From Yimella sp. cx-51 (lineage in GTDB: Bacteria > Actinomycetota > Actinomycetes > Actinomycetales > Dermatophilaceae), in the NCBI RefSeq assembly GCF_017654605.1, contig NZ_CP072113.1:186001-250000 (forward strand): 64,000 nt of DNA, written 5' to 3'. The translations under genes and the position numbers were made by a program. Each line of letters opens with the position of its first letter. The stretch's first letter is position 1. Shown in pieces: positions 30,368-39,263 of this stretch. The notes beneath the pieces were generated by a model. The model had not been told where the DNA came from and ran no database searches. It saw only the letters and a list, made by a program, of their open reading frames with translations.

Positions 30368-32433
30368 GAGATCCCTTGTGCCTGAACCGCGGTGATCGCG
30401 ATGGTGTTGATGATGTCCTCGACGGTCGCCCCACGGGAGAGGTCGTTGACCGCCTTGTTGAGGCCCTGCAGCACTGGTCCGATCGCCACTGCTCCGGCGG
30501 AGCGCTGCACTGCCTTGTAGGTGTTGTTGCCCGTATTGAGATCGGGGAAGATCAGCACGCTCGCCTGTCCGGCCACCGGCGAATCGGGCATCTTCGACTT
30601 GGCGACCGACGGCTCGACGGCCGCGTCGTACTGGATCGGGCCCTCCACCAGAAGTTCGGGTGCACGCTCGCGCACGAGGGCAGTGGCCTCGCGCACCTTG
30701 TCGACGTCGGCTCCTGCGCCGGAGGAACCCGTGGAGTACGACAGCATCGCCACCCGGGGCGCGATGTCGAACTGCTCGGCGGTGCGCGAGGAGGAGATCG
30801 CGATGTCGGCGAGTTCGGCCGCGGTGGGATCGGTGTTGATCGCGCAGTCGCCGTAGACGAGCACCTCGTCGGCCAGCAACATCAGGAAGACCGACGAGAC
30901 GACTTTCACGCCGGGCTGGGTCTTGATGATCTCGAACGAAGGCCGGATCGTGTCGGCGGTGGTGTGTGCCGCGCCGGAGACCATCCCGTCGGCCAGGCCG
31001 AGGTGCACCATCATCGTGCCGAAATAGGAGACGTCGGTGACGATCTCGCGGGCCTGCTCCAGCGTCATGCCCTTGTGCTTGCGCAACTCGGTGTAGGTCT
31101 CGGCGAACTTCGCCACCAGTTCTGGGTCGGTGGGCGAAATGATCTGTGCCGCAGTCACATCCGCACCGACGGACGACGCGATCGCCTGGATCTCCTTGCC
31201 ATCGCCGAGGATCGTCAGGTCGGCCACGCCACGACGCAGCACGTTGTCGGCGGCGAGCAGGATGCGCGGGTCGTGGCCCTCCGGCAGCACGATGCGCCGG
31301 CGATCGGCTCGGGCTCGTTCGAGAAGGCGGTGGCCGAACATCATCGGCGTCACGACGGGGGAGCCGCCGAGCTTGACCTTGTCGAGCAGCGCCGCGGTGT
31401 CAACATGTTCGGCGAAGGTGCGCAGCGAGGCCTGCACCTTGGTGCGCGCCTGCGGGCCGAGGCCGCCGCGCACCTGGCCGACCCGGTTGGCGGTGTCGAA
31501 GGTGTCGCGCTCGGTCACGATGATCGGCAGTTCGAGACGCGCGCCGTCGATAAGACGCACCACCGACTCCGGCGGCTGGTATCCACCGGTCAGGACGATC
31601 GAACTCAAGGCAGGGAAGGTGCCTGACTGATGTGCCAGGACGAGCCCGGGAAGGATGTCGTAGCGGTCTCCCGGCGCGATGACCGTGGCGTCGTCGACCA
31701 GCCGTTGCAGCACATTCGGCATCGACATCGCGGCCACGATGAATCCCCGCACCTCGCGACCCAACCACTCCTGGTTGCCGTGCACCAAGCTGCCGTCGCA
31801 GGCGTTCATGACGTCGGCAACTGTGGGTGAGCGCAGCAGCGGCACTTCGGGGACGACGCCGAGCAGGGGCAGGTCGGTGGCGGCCGTCACCGTCGTCCGG
31901 ATTTCGTGGAGGATGTCGGGCTTGGCGCGGTTGACCACGAGCGCCACCGGGTGCGCGTGATGCCCGTTGAGTTCGGTGAGGGCGAGGGTCACCGCGGTGG
32001 TTACCTCGTTCGCGCTGCGCCCGAAGCCGGGCACGACCAGCACGACGGGGGAGCCGAGGTTGACCGCGACCTCGGCGTTGAAGGCTGCCTCGCGCCCGGT
32101 GGTGATGTCGGTGAAGTCGGAGCCGACGACGAGGACGAAGTCGTAGCGGTCGGCCATCGCGTGGAAGCGCTCGACGATGAGGCTGAGGGCGTCGTCCTCG
32201 TGGCCGTGCACCTGGTCGTAGGCGACCCCGATCGCGCTGTCGTAATCCTGGTCTGCCGCCGCGTGCTGGATCATCAGTTCGACGATCGGGTCTCGGCGCG
32301 ACTTGCTCGCGGTGATCGGCCGGAAGACTCCGACCGAACCGGTTTCGGCGACCAACGACTGCAGGAGCCCGAGGGCGACGGTCGATTTACCGGACTGGCC
32401 TTCTGCGGACGTGACGTAGACGCTGCGGGTCAT
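30364..32433 (-). CDS. pta: Phosphate acetyltransferase, long form
   Basis: 689 aa, the long Pta type: an N-terminal P-loop domain (TSAEGQSGKSTVALGLLQSL, dethiobiotin-synthetase-like), a central DRTGG domain (about 215-330) and the C-terminal PTA_PTB catalytic domain (about 360-689) with ending NTGNNTYKAVQRSAGAVAIG. It interconverts acetyl-CoA and acetyl phosphate. A TAGGTT -10 ends 6 bases before the ATG, so the operon appears leaderless. Acetate kinase follows with a 4-base overlap. Confidence 0.96.
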   Translation of the reverse strand: MTRSVYVTSAEGQSGKSTVALGLLQSLVAETGSVGVFRPITASKSRRDPIVELMIQHAAADQDYDSAIGVAYDQVHGHEDDALSLIVERFHAMADRYDFVLVVGSDFTDITTGREAAFNAEVAVNLGSPVVLVVPGFGRSANEVTTAVTLALTELNGHHAHPVALVVNRAKPDILHEIRTTVTAATDLPLLGVVPEVPLLRSPTVADVMNACDGSLVHGNQEWLGREVRGFIVAAMSMPNVLQRLVDDATVIAPGDRYDILPGLVLAHQSGTFPALSSIVLTGGYQPPESVVRLIDGARLELPIIVTERDTFDTANRVGQVRGGLGPQARTKVQASLRTFAEHVDTAALLDKVKLGGSPVVTPMMFGHRLLERARADRRRIVLPEGHDPRILLAADNVLRRGVADLTILGDGKEIQAIASSVGADVTAAQIISPTDPELVAKFAETYTELRKHKGMTLEQAREIVTDVSYFGTMMVHLGLADGMVSGAAHTTADTIRPSFEIIKTQPGVKVVSSVFLMLLADEVLVYGDCAINTDPTAAELADIAISSSRTAEQFDIAPRVAMLSYSTGSSGAGADVDKVREATALVRERAPELLVEGPIQYDAAVEPSVAKSKMPDSPVAGQASVLIFPDLNTGNNTYKAVQRSAGAVAIGPVLQGLNKAVNDLSRGATVEDIINTIAITAVQAQGIS

Positions 32434-32532
32434 GGGCCAAACCTAGGCGACTGCGGCCACCGACAGGCGGGCAGCCGCGAGCACATGCGGGAGGGATCGC
32501 GAGCGAGGGTTAGAATCCTCAGTCGTAAGCCC

Positions 32533-32603
32533 GCGAGCGTAGTTCAATGGTAGAACATCAGCTTCCCAAGCTGAATACGCGAGTTCGATTCTCGTCGCTC
32601 GCT
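32533..32603 (+). tRNA. tRNA-Gly (anticodon CCC)
   Basis: 71 bases, full cloverleaf: acceptor GCGAGCG/CGCTCGC, D arm GTTCAATGGTAGAAC, anticodon arm TCAGC-TTCCCAA-GCTGA (anticodon CCC), T loop TTCGATT. CCA is not encoded. A clean intrinsic terminator follows. Confidence 0.96.
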
Positions 32604-32610
32604 CCGAATG

Positions 32611-32645
32611 CGAATCCCACTGTGCGGCAGTGGGATTCGTTGTTT
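32611..32645 (+). terminator. Intrinsic terminator of tRNA-Gly
   Basis: Perfect 12-bp stem CGAATCCCACTG (32611-32622) / CAGTGGGATTCG (32628-32639), loop TGCGG, followed by the T-rich TTGTTT. Confidence 0.88.
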
Positions 32646-32763
32646 GATCAGCCACTGGTCGGGCCCCGCGAGGGACGAGTGAGGCGTCGAAACCTGCCGA
32701 GTTGCGACACCGCGTCGTGCGACATGTGGGTGTGGCTGCAGCCGATGTCGCTAGGTTGGGCCC

Positions 32764-33339
32764 GTGCTGCTTTCTGATCGCGACATCCTGGCCCAGATCG
32801 ACGCCGGCCGCGTCGTCCTCGACCCGTGGGACGCGGGCATGATCCAGCCCTCGAGCATCGACATCCGCCTCGACAAGTTCTTCCGGTTGTTCGACAACCA
32901 CAAGTACCCGTTCATCGACCCCAGCGAGGAACAGGACGAGCTGACCCGCCTGGTCGAGCACGACCCGAACGAGGCATTCATCCTGCACCCGGGGGAGTTC
33001 GTGCTTGGGTCGACCTACGAGACCGTGACGCTGCCTGACGACGTCGCCGCCCGCGTCGAGGGAAAGTCGAGCCTGGGACGGCTGGGCCTGCTCACGCACG
33101 CCACCGCCGGTTTCGTTGACCCTGGTTTCAGCGGGCACGTCACGCTCGAACTGTCGAATGTCGCCACCTTGCCGATCAAGCTGTGGCCGGGGATGAAGAT
33201 CGGTCAGCTGTGCTTCTTCCAGCTCAGCTCGCCGGCCGAAAATCCTTATGGCAGTGAGAAGTACGGCTCGCACTACCAGGGCCAGCGCGGCCCGACCGCG
33301 AGCCGGTCGTACAAGAACTTCCAGCGCACGCAGGTGTAG
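32764..33339 (+). CDS. dcd: dCTP deaminase
   Basis: 191 aa, cytoplasmic trimer of the dUTPase fold, makes dUTP (or dUMP) for thymidylate synthesis. Family motifs: [30 protein letters not shown], the core [34 protein letters not shown] with the catalytic Glu, and a C-terminal [18 protein letters not shown] lid. Mycobacterium tuberculosis Dcd of the same size is bifunctional (direct dUMP formation); that could hold here but is not shown. GTG 32764 has a TAGGTT -10 ending 6 bases upstream (leaderless). The stop overlaps the next gene by one base. Confidence 0.95.
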   Translation: MLLSDRDILAQIDAGRVVLDPWDAGMIQPSSIDIRLDKFFRLFDNHKYPFIDPSEEQDELTRLVEHDPNEAFILHPGEFVLGSTYETVTLPDDVAARVEGKSSLGRLGLLTHATAGFVDPGFSGHVTLELSNVATLPIKLWPGMKIGQLCFFQLSSPAENPYGSEKYGSHYQGQRGPTASRSYKNFQRTQV

Positions 33340-34004
33340 TGCAGCGGGTCGAGGTCGGCCCGGGGAGCGGCCCGGCCCGCCCCAGGCTGGTCTTCCCCTC
33401 GGTCGCCGAGCCGAAGGCGATCGTGCTCATGCTGCACGGCGGCGATGTCGAGGGTGTCGAGCCCGTGGGCAGGTGGGATGTGGCTGCGTTCGCCGTGCGA
33501 GTGATGGCCGGCAACCTGCAGGAGCAACAACCGGATCTCGGTTTTGCTCGGTTGATCAATGCCGTCAGTGGTTGGAACGAGCGCATCATGTCGCCCGTTG
33601 CGGACGCCGAGTGGGCGCTGATGCGCTTGCGTCAGGTCTATCCAGGGCTGCCGATCGCAGTGGTCGGCCATTCCATGGGCGGCCGGGCTGTCTTCGAACT
33701 CGTTCGCAACCACGACTTCGGCGCTGCCGTCGGACTCGCGCCGTGGTTGGCAGACGGCTACGACGAGCGTCGATTCCGTGGGACGCCGCTGATGATCGTG
33801 CATGGACGGGCGGACACCGAGACCAGTCCAGACGCGTCCGCCGACCTGGTGCGTCGGGTGCGGGCCGACGGGGGCACGGCGATCTATCTCTCGGTGCTCG
33901 GATGGCACTCACTGCTACTGCGTCCATCGCGCTGGCAGTGCCAGGTGGGGGCTTTCCTGCAGCGTTATCTGGTCGACAGTCCGGCGATCCAACCCTGGAG
34001 CTGA
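33339..34004 (+). CDS. Alpha/beta hydrolase
   Basis: 221 aa. Serine hydrolase fold: oxyanion region VLMLHGGDVEG, nucleophile elbow VVGHSMGGRAV, catalytic Asp in VHGRADTETSP and His in GWHSLLLRP. No signal peptide. The GTG start shares one base with the dcd stop (TAGTG), so it is co-transcribed with dcd, but no functional link is obvious. Substrate unknown. Confidence 0.85.
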   Translation: MQRVEVGPGSGPARPRLVFPSVAEPKAIVLMLHGGDVEGVEPVGRWDVAAFAVRVMAGNLQEQQPDLGFARLINAVSGWNERIMSPVADAEWALMRLRQVYPGLPIAVVGHSMGGRAVFELVRNHDFGAAVGLAPWLADGYDERRFRGTPLMIVHGRADTETSPDASADLVRRVRADGGTAIYLSVLGWHSLLLRPSRWQCQVGAFLQRYLVDSPAIQPWS

Positions 34005-34094
34005 CCCCACCCGCAGGTGTGGCACTGCGCACATGTGTCGAAGTCGGCGTCGCGTAGGCGGCCGGTCGTCGGTGTCAGCGCGTACGTTGATCAA

Positions 34095-35219
34095 ATGATC
34101 CGATTCGACGAGGTCGTGAAGTCTTATGGCGAGACCATCGCGGTCGATCACCTCAACCTTGAGTGCCCTACCGGCCAGATCACCTGTTTGGTGGGTCCTT
34201 CCGGCTGCGGCAAGACCACCACGCTGCGCATGATCAACCGGATGATCGAGCTCACCTCCGGCACGATCACGATCGATGACAAGAACATCGACGACATCTC
34301 GGCTCCGGAGTTGCGCCGCGGCATCGGCTACGTCATCCAGCACGGCGGACTCTTCCCGCACCAGACGGTGGTGGAGAACGTCGGCACCGTTCCCAAACTG
34401 CTCGGCTGGGACAAGAGGCGCATCGCCGAGCGCAGCCGCGAAGTGCTCGACCTCGTCGGACTGCCGGAGAAGTACCTCGACCGCTACCCGGCGCAGCTCT
34501 CTGGTGGGCAGCAGCAGCGGGTCGGCGTGGCCCGCGCGCTGGCTGCCGATCCGCCGGTCATGCTGATGGACGAACCCTTCAGCGCCGTCGACCCGATGGT
34601 GCGCGACCAGTTGCAGGACGAGTTCCTGAAGATCCAGGACGAACTCGGCAAGACGATCGTCTTCGTCACCCACGACATCGATGAGGCGATGAAGCTCGGC
34701 AACCAGGTGGCCGTGATGCGGGTCGGTGGTCACCTCGCGCAGGTGGCGACGCCCGAATACCTGCTGGCCCACCCGATCGACGACTTCGTGGCAGGGTTCG
34801 TGGGTCGCGATCGCGGCTACCGGGCGTTGTCGTTCCAGGAGTCGCCGAAGTTCCCGCTGGCCAAGGAGCCCACCGTTGAGCTCGGCGCCGGCGTCGACGA
34901 AGTGCGCAGCGCCACCAGCGACCGGTGGCTGCTGGTGCTGGACGAGGGACGTCCGGCAGGTTGGGTGGAGCCCAAGCGGGTGGAGGCGCCCATCGAGTCG
35001 TCCATGCTGCATCGCGGTGGCACCGTCGCGAAGTTGCGTGGGCCGCTGCGTGCCAGCCTGGACGCCGCGCTCTCCTCACCCAGTCGGCGCGGAGTGATCG
35101 TCGATGACGACGGCCTTCTGCTCGGCACGGTGCGCGCGCCCGATGTGCTGCGCGCGATCGAAAGCACCGACCGGGTCGAGGTCGACCCCGAAGATGTTGC
35201 ACCAGAAGGCGATTCGTGA
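34095..35219 (+). CDS. opuCA: Osmoprotectant (glycine betaine/choline-type) ABC transporter, ATPase
   Basis: 374 aa. Walker A GPSGCGKTT, signature QLSGGQQQRVG, Walker B PPVMLMDEPFSAVDP and H-loop FVTHDIDEAMKLG are intact. The C-terminus (about 245-365) is a degenerate CBS-type pair, as in OpuCA/ProV regulators of osmotic uptake. A TACGTT -10 ends 6 bases before ATG 34095 (leaderless). First gene of a four-gene operon with 4-base overlaps throughout; together they import compatible solutes under osmotic stress. Confidence 0.93.
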   Translation: MIRFDEVVKSYGETIAVDHLNLECPTGQITCLVGPSGCGKTTTLRMINRMIELTSGTITIDDKNIDDISAPELRRGIGYVIQHGGLFPHQTVVENVGTVPKLLGWDKRRIAERSREVLDLVGLPEKYLDRYPAQLSGGQQQRVGVARALAADPPVMLMDEPFSAVDPMVRDQLQDEFLKIQDELGKTIVFVTHDIDEAMKLGNQVAVMRVGGHLAQVATPEYLLAHPIDDFVAGFVGRDRGYRALSFQESPKFPLAKEPTVELGAGVDEVRSATSDRWLLVLDEGRPAGWVEPKRVEAPIESSMLHRGGTVAKLRGPLRASLDAALSSPSRRGVIVDDDGLLLGTVRAPDVLRAIESTDRVEVDPEDVAPEGDS

Positions 35220-35857
35220 ACTTCGTCCAGGACAATTGGTCCGACATCCTCCAGCGGGCGTGGCAGCACACGCTCCTCGCGGGGTTGCCGTTGATCTTCG
35301 GCCTGGTGCTCGCGTTGCCGCTGGGGTGGCTCGCGGTCAGCCGTCCGCGCTGGCGCAATGTGATGGTGGCCGGATCGGGGCTGCTCTACACGATCCCGTC
35401 GCTGGCGCTCTTCATCATCATGCCGCTCTTCCTCGGCACCGGCATCCTCTCGCCCTGGAATGTCATCGCCGCGATGACGGTCTACACCCTCGCGCTCCTG
35501 GTGCGCACTGTCGCTGACGGGCTGGACGCCGTGCCGAGCAGCGTCACCGCCTCGGCCACCGCCATGGGCATGAAGCCGCTGCAGCGGCTGCTGAAGGTGC
35601 AGCTTCCGCTGGCGGTGCCGGTGATCGCGTCCGGTCTGCGCGTGGCAGCCGTGAGCAATGTCAGCATCGTGAGCGTCGCCTCGCTGATCGGTGTCTCGCA
35701 GCTGGGCTACTACCTGACGCACGGCCGGCAGCTCGACTACTCCACCGAGATCTGGGTGGGCATCGTTGCGTGTCTGGTGCTGGCGTTGATCTTCGACCTG
35801 GTGATCCAGATGGTCGCCCGAATGCTCACGCCGTGGCGCAAGGTGGTGACCAAGTGA
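35216..35857 (+). CDS. opuCB: Osmoprotectant ABC transporter permease
   Basis: 213 aa, five to six transmembrane helices. The ATPase-contact EAA loop is DAVPSSVTASATAMGMKPLQRLLKVQLPLAVP (in part). GTG start overlaps the ATPase stop (GTGA). Pairs with the following permease. Confidence 0.92.
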   Translation: MNFVQDNWSDILQRAWQHTLLAGLPLIFGLVLALPLGWLAVSRPRWRNVMVAGSGLLYTIPSLALFIIMPLFLGTGILSPWNVIAAMTVYTLALLVRTVADGLDAVPSSVTASATAMGMKPLQRLLKVQLPLAVPVIASGLRVAAVSNVSIVSVASLIGVSQLGYYLTHGRQLDYSTEIWVGIVACLVLALIFDLVIQMVARMLTPWRKVVTK

Positions 35858-36591
35858 TTCCGCAGAAGGTCTGGCAGTGGTTCACCGACGGCGCCACCTG
35901 GGCAGGTGAGACCGGCATCCTCAACCGGCTGCAGGAGCACGTCGTCTACAGCCTCATTACCGTGCTCATCGCTGCCGCCATCGGCATTCCGCTCGGCACG
36001 TGGATCGCGCACACCGGACGGATGAAGTGGCTCATCGCGGCCGCCAACGCCGCCCGCGCCATCCCCTCACTCGGTCTGCTCTTCGTCGCCGCGGCGTGGG
36101 CTGCGCCCCGACTGTCGGGTGACCTCGCGTTCACCGCGCCGTCCATCTTCGTGTTGGTGCTGCTGGCGATTCCACCGATCCTGGCCGGTGCACACGCCGG
36201 GGTGAGCGAGGTCGACCCCGCGGCCCGGGACGCAGCAAAGGGCATGGGAATGACCGGCGGCCAGGTGTTCTCCCGGGTCGAACTGCCCAACGCGCTGCCG
36301 CTGATCTTCTCCGGCGTCCGCAGCGCGACGCTGCAGGTGATCGCCACGGCGACGATCGCCGCGTCGGTGGGCCTGGGCGGGCTCGGCCGCTACCTCATCG
36401 ACGGCCTCGCGCAGCAGCAGTACGAGGTGATGGTCGGCGGTTCGTTGCTGGTGGCCGCACTCGCACTACTCATCGATCTGATCTTCGCGCTCGTGCAACG
36501 CCGGGTCGTCTCGCCGGGTCTCACCGGTCGCACCCGACGTTCGGCGCGTACCCAACGCAAGGTTCTGCAAGCCACAGGGAGTGCCCGATGA
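35854..36591 (+). CDS. opuCD: Osmoprotectant ABC transporter permease, second subunit
   Basis: 245 aa. Helices from about residue 25; EAA loop AGVSEVDPAARDAAKGMGMTGGQVFSRVELPNALP (in part) and the following VGLGGLGRYL segment mark the OpuCB/CD type. GTG 35854 overlaps the upstream permease stop (GTGA); the longer open frame into that gene is not used. Its stop overlaps the binding-protein ATG. Confidence 0.92.
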   Translation: MIPQKVWQWFTDGATWAGETGILNRLQEHVVYSLITVLIAAAIGIPLGTWIAHTGRMKWLIAAANAARAIPSLGLLFVAAAWAAPRLSGDLAFTAPSIFVLVLLAIPPILAGAHAGVSEVDPAARDAAKGMGMTGGQVFSRVELPNALPLIFSGVRSATLQVIATATIAASVGLGGLGRYLIDGLAQQQYEVMVGGSLLVAALALLIDLIFALVQRRVVSPGLTGRTRRSARTQRKVLQATGSAR

Positions 36592-37520
36592 AACACACCG
36601 TTGCGCGACGCACCGCCGTGGTGGCAGCGCTGGCGATGACGTTGGCCGGTTGCGGCCTGTCCAACGATCCGCTGCAGCAGGGTGGCGACGGCGGAGCCTG
36701 CTCCACCGACAAGCCCAAGGAAGGTGCGATCAAGATCGGCTCGGCCAACTTCCCGGAGTCCGGCTTGCTCGCCGAGATCTACGCCGGCGCCCTGCGCGCC
36801 AAGGGCATCAAGGTGAGTACCACCGACCCTATTGGCGCCCGGGAGGCCTACCTCAAGGCGATTCAGGACGGCTCGGTGCAGATCGTGCCCGAGTACACCG
36901 GCTCGTTGCTCAACTACCTCGACAAGACGGCGACGGTGAAACAACCGGACGAGGTCTACGCGGCGCTGCTGACCACGCTGCCCTGTTCGCAATTGGCGCT
37001 GCGCCCGTCCGTGGCCGAAGACTCCAACGCGCTCGTGGTCACCAAAGCGACCGCGGACAAGTGGAAGCTGAAGACGATCTCCGACCTGGCCAAGCAGGCC
37101 CAGAACGTGACGATCGCCGCGCCGTCGGAGTTCCAGGGGCGCGCCCAGGGGCTGCCCGGGCTGAAGAAGACCTACAACTTCACGCCCAAGTCGTTCCGTG
37201 CGCTCGACTCCACTCCAGCCATCGTCGACGCGTTGAAGAACGGTCAGGCACAAGCGGCCAACATCTTCTCCACCGACCCGGCGATCACCGTCAACAAGTT
37301 CGTCACCCTCAAGGACGACAAGTTCTTGTTCGGCTCCGACCAGGTGGTGCCGCTGGTGGCGCGATCGGCTGCCACCCCCAAGGTGCAAGTGACGCTCAAC
37401 GCGGTCTCGGCCAAGCTCACCACCCCGAAGTTGGCCGAGATGCTCAAGGAAGTGGTGGTCGACAAGAAGGACGCGAAGTCTGTTGCGTCAACCTTCCTGC
37501 GCAGCGAGGGCTTGGCCTGA
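36588..37520 (+). CDS. opuCC: Osmoprotectant ABC transporter substrate-binding lipoprotein
   Basis: 310 aa. Signal peptide with lipobox TLAGCG (Cys22). The OpuAC-type fold begins IKIGSANFPESGLLAEIYAGALRAKGIKV, with VPEYTGSLLNYLD, the usual quaternary-amine binding region, and STDPAITVNKFVTLKDDK. ATG overlaps the permease stop. It presents glycine betaine, choline, carnitine or a related solute at the outer face of the membrane; which one is not decided. Confidence 0.93.
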   Translation: MKHTVARRTAVVAALAMTLAGCGLSNDPLQQGGDGGACSTDKPKEGAIKIGSANFPESGLLAEIYAGALRAKGIKVSTTDPIGAREAYLKAIQDGSVQIVPEYTGSLLNYLDKTATVKQPDEVYAALLTTLPCSQLALRPSVAEDSNALVVTKATADKWKLKTISDLAKQAQNVTIAAPSEFQGRAQGLPGLKKTYNFTPKSFRALDSTPAIVDALKNGQAQAANIFSTDPAITVNKFVTLKDDKFLFGSDQVVPLVARSAATPKVQVTLNAVSAKLTTPKLAEMLKEVVVDKKDAKSVASTFLRSEGLA

Positions 37521-37532
37521 CACAGTGAGCGG

Positions 37533-39263
37533 GTGCTCACCCGACTCATCGTCAGCCATCTGCGGCGGTATCCGCAGCTGACCGCTGCCTTGGTGGTGCT
37601 GCAACTGTGCAGCGTCATCACCTCGCTCTACCTCCCTTCGCTCAACGCCAGCCTCATCGACCGCGGCGTCACCACCGGCGACATCGGCTACATCTGGCGC
37701 ACCGGTGGCTGGATGTTGCTGGTCTCTTTTCTGCAGGTGCTCGCTGCCGTGGGCGCAGCCTTCGTGGCCGCGAAGCTCGCGATGTACTTCGGACGCGACA
37801 CCCGAGCTGGCCTGTTCGCCCAGGTCGGACGCTTCTCGGCCCGCGAGGTCGGCCAGTTCGGAGCGCCTTCACTCATCACCCGCACCACCAACGACGTCCA
37901 GCAGGTGCAGATGCTGGTGCTGATGTCGGCGGTGCTCATGGTGATGGCTCCGATCATGATGATCGGTGGCGTGATCATGGCGCTGCGCGAATCGGTGTCA
38001 CTTTCGTGGTTGATCGTCGTCTCGGTGATCGTCCTGGGCGTGGCGATCGGCCTGATCGTGCGGCGGCTCGTGCCGGGCTTCCGCGCCGTCCAGACCCGGC
38101 TGGACGAGGTCAACCGCATCCTGCGTGAGCACCTCTCCGGCGTCCGCGTGGTGCGGGCGTTCACCCGTGAGCCCTACGAGCAACAGCGGTTCGAGAAGGC
38201 CAACCGAGACCTCAGCGACATGCTGGTGCACACCGCTCGACTGATGATGTCGCTCTTCCCGATCGTGTTCATGGTCATGAACCTCTCGACCACCGCCGTC
38301 TGGTGGTTCGGTGGCCACCAGGTGCAGGAGGGCACCCTGCAGATCGGTGCGGTGACCGCCTACATGACCTACCTGATGCAGATCCTCATGGCGGTCATGA
38401 TGGCCACCTTCATGGTGATGATGATTCCGCGCGCCGCGGTCTCCGCCGAACGCATCAGCGAGGTGCTCTCCACCGGGCCGTCGGTCGAGCCACCTGCCGA
38501 CCCGCGCCGGCCCGAGCAGATCCGCGGATGGGTCGACCTCGAAGATGTCTCGATGTGTTACCCGGGCGCCGACGTGCCTGTGCTGCAAGGCATCTCGTTG
38601 CAGGCGCGCCCCGGTCAGACCGTTGCCGTCATCGGTGCGACCGGCTCCGGCAAGTCGACTCTGCTGTCGCTGATCGCCCGACTCTTCGACGCCACGTCCG
38701 GCCGGGTGCTGGTCGACGGGGTGGACGTGCGCGACCTCGAGCCGCAGCTGCTGTGGGGACGCATCGGCATCGTGCCGCAGAAGTCGTATCTGTTCACAGG
38801 CACGATCGCCTCCAACCTGCGATATGGCGATCCGGACGCGACTGACGAGCAACTCTGGGAGGCGTTGCGCATTGCGCAAGCCGCCGACTTCGTCGAGGCA
38901 TTGGAGGGCGGGCTGGACGCCGAGGTCAGCCAGGGCGGCACCAACTTCTCCGGCGGTCAGCGCCAGCGACTGTGCATCGCGCGAGCCCTGGTCAGCCGCG
39001 CCACCATCTACCTCTTCGATGACAGCTTCTCCGCGCTCGATCTGCGCACCGACCGGGCGCTGCGCACCGCGCTCGCGCCGCACGTCGCCGATGCCACGGT
39101 TTTCGTGGTGGCGCAACGGGTTTCGACGATCCGCGACGCTGACCAGATCGTGGTGCTCGAGGACGGCCGGATCGTCGGACTCGGCACCCATGACGAACTG
39201 CTTCGCACCTGCCAGGAGTACCAGGAGATCGTCGCCTCCCAGCAGATGGAGGGTGTGGCATGA
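37533..39263 (+). CDS. ABC exporter half, degenerate-site subunit
   Basis: 576 aa: type I exporter membrane domain (about 1-320, six helices) and nucleotide-binding domain. Walker A GATGSGKST and the signature NFSGGQRQR are canonical, but the residue after Walker B is Asp (IYLFDDSFSALD) where the catalytic Glu is expected, and the switch His is Gln (FVVAQRVSTIRDAD). These are the marks of the non-hydrolysing site in heterodimeric exporters such as TM287/288 and LmrCD. GTG start 12 bases after the opuCC stop; overlaps the partner's ATG by 4 bases. Substrate unknown, possibly drugs or lipids. Confidence 0.92.
   Translation: MLTRLIVSHLRRYPQLTAALVVLQLCSVITSLYLPSLNASLIDRGVTTGDIGYIWRTGGWMLLVSFLQVLAAVGAAFVAAKLAMYFGRDTRAGLFAQVGRFSAREVGQFGAPSLITRTTNDVQQVQMLVLMSAVLMVMAPIMMIGGVIMALRESVSLSWLIVVSVIVLGVAIGLIVRRLVPGFRAVQTRLDEVNRILREHLSGVRVVRAFTREPYEQQRFEKANRDLSDMLVHTARLMMSLFPIVFMVMNLSTTAVWWFGGHQVQEGTLQIGAVTAYMTYLMQILMAVMMATFMVMMIPRAAVSAERISEVLSTGPSVEPPADPRRPEQIRGWVDLEDVSMCYPGADVPVLQGISLQARPGQTVAVIGATGSGKSTLLSLIARLFDATSGRVLVDGVDVRDLEPQLLWGRIGIVPQKSYLFTGTIASNLRYGDPDATDEQLWEALRIAQAADFVEALEGGLDAEVSQGGTNFSGGQRQRLCIARALVSRATIYLFDDSFSALDLRTDRALRTALAPHVADATVFVVAQRVSTIRDADQIVVLEDGRIVGLGTHDELLRTCQEYQEIVASQQMEGVA

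Noticed and set aside
34001-34094. Longer start for the osmoprotectant ATPase
   Set aside because: The frame is open to 34017, but the ABC domain begins at MIRFDEVVKSYG and the TACGTT box ends 6 bases before ATG 34095.
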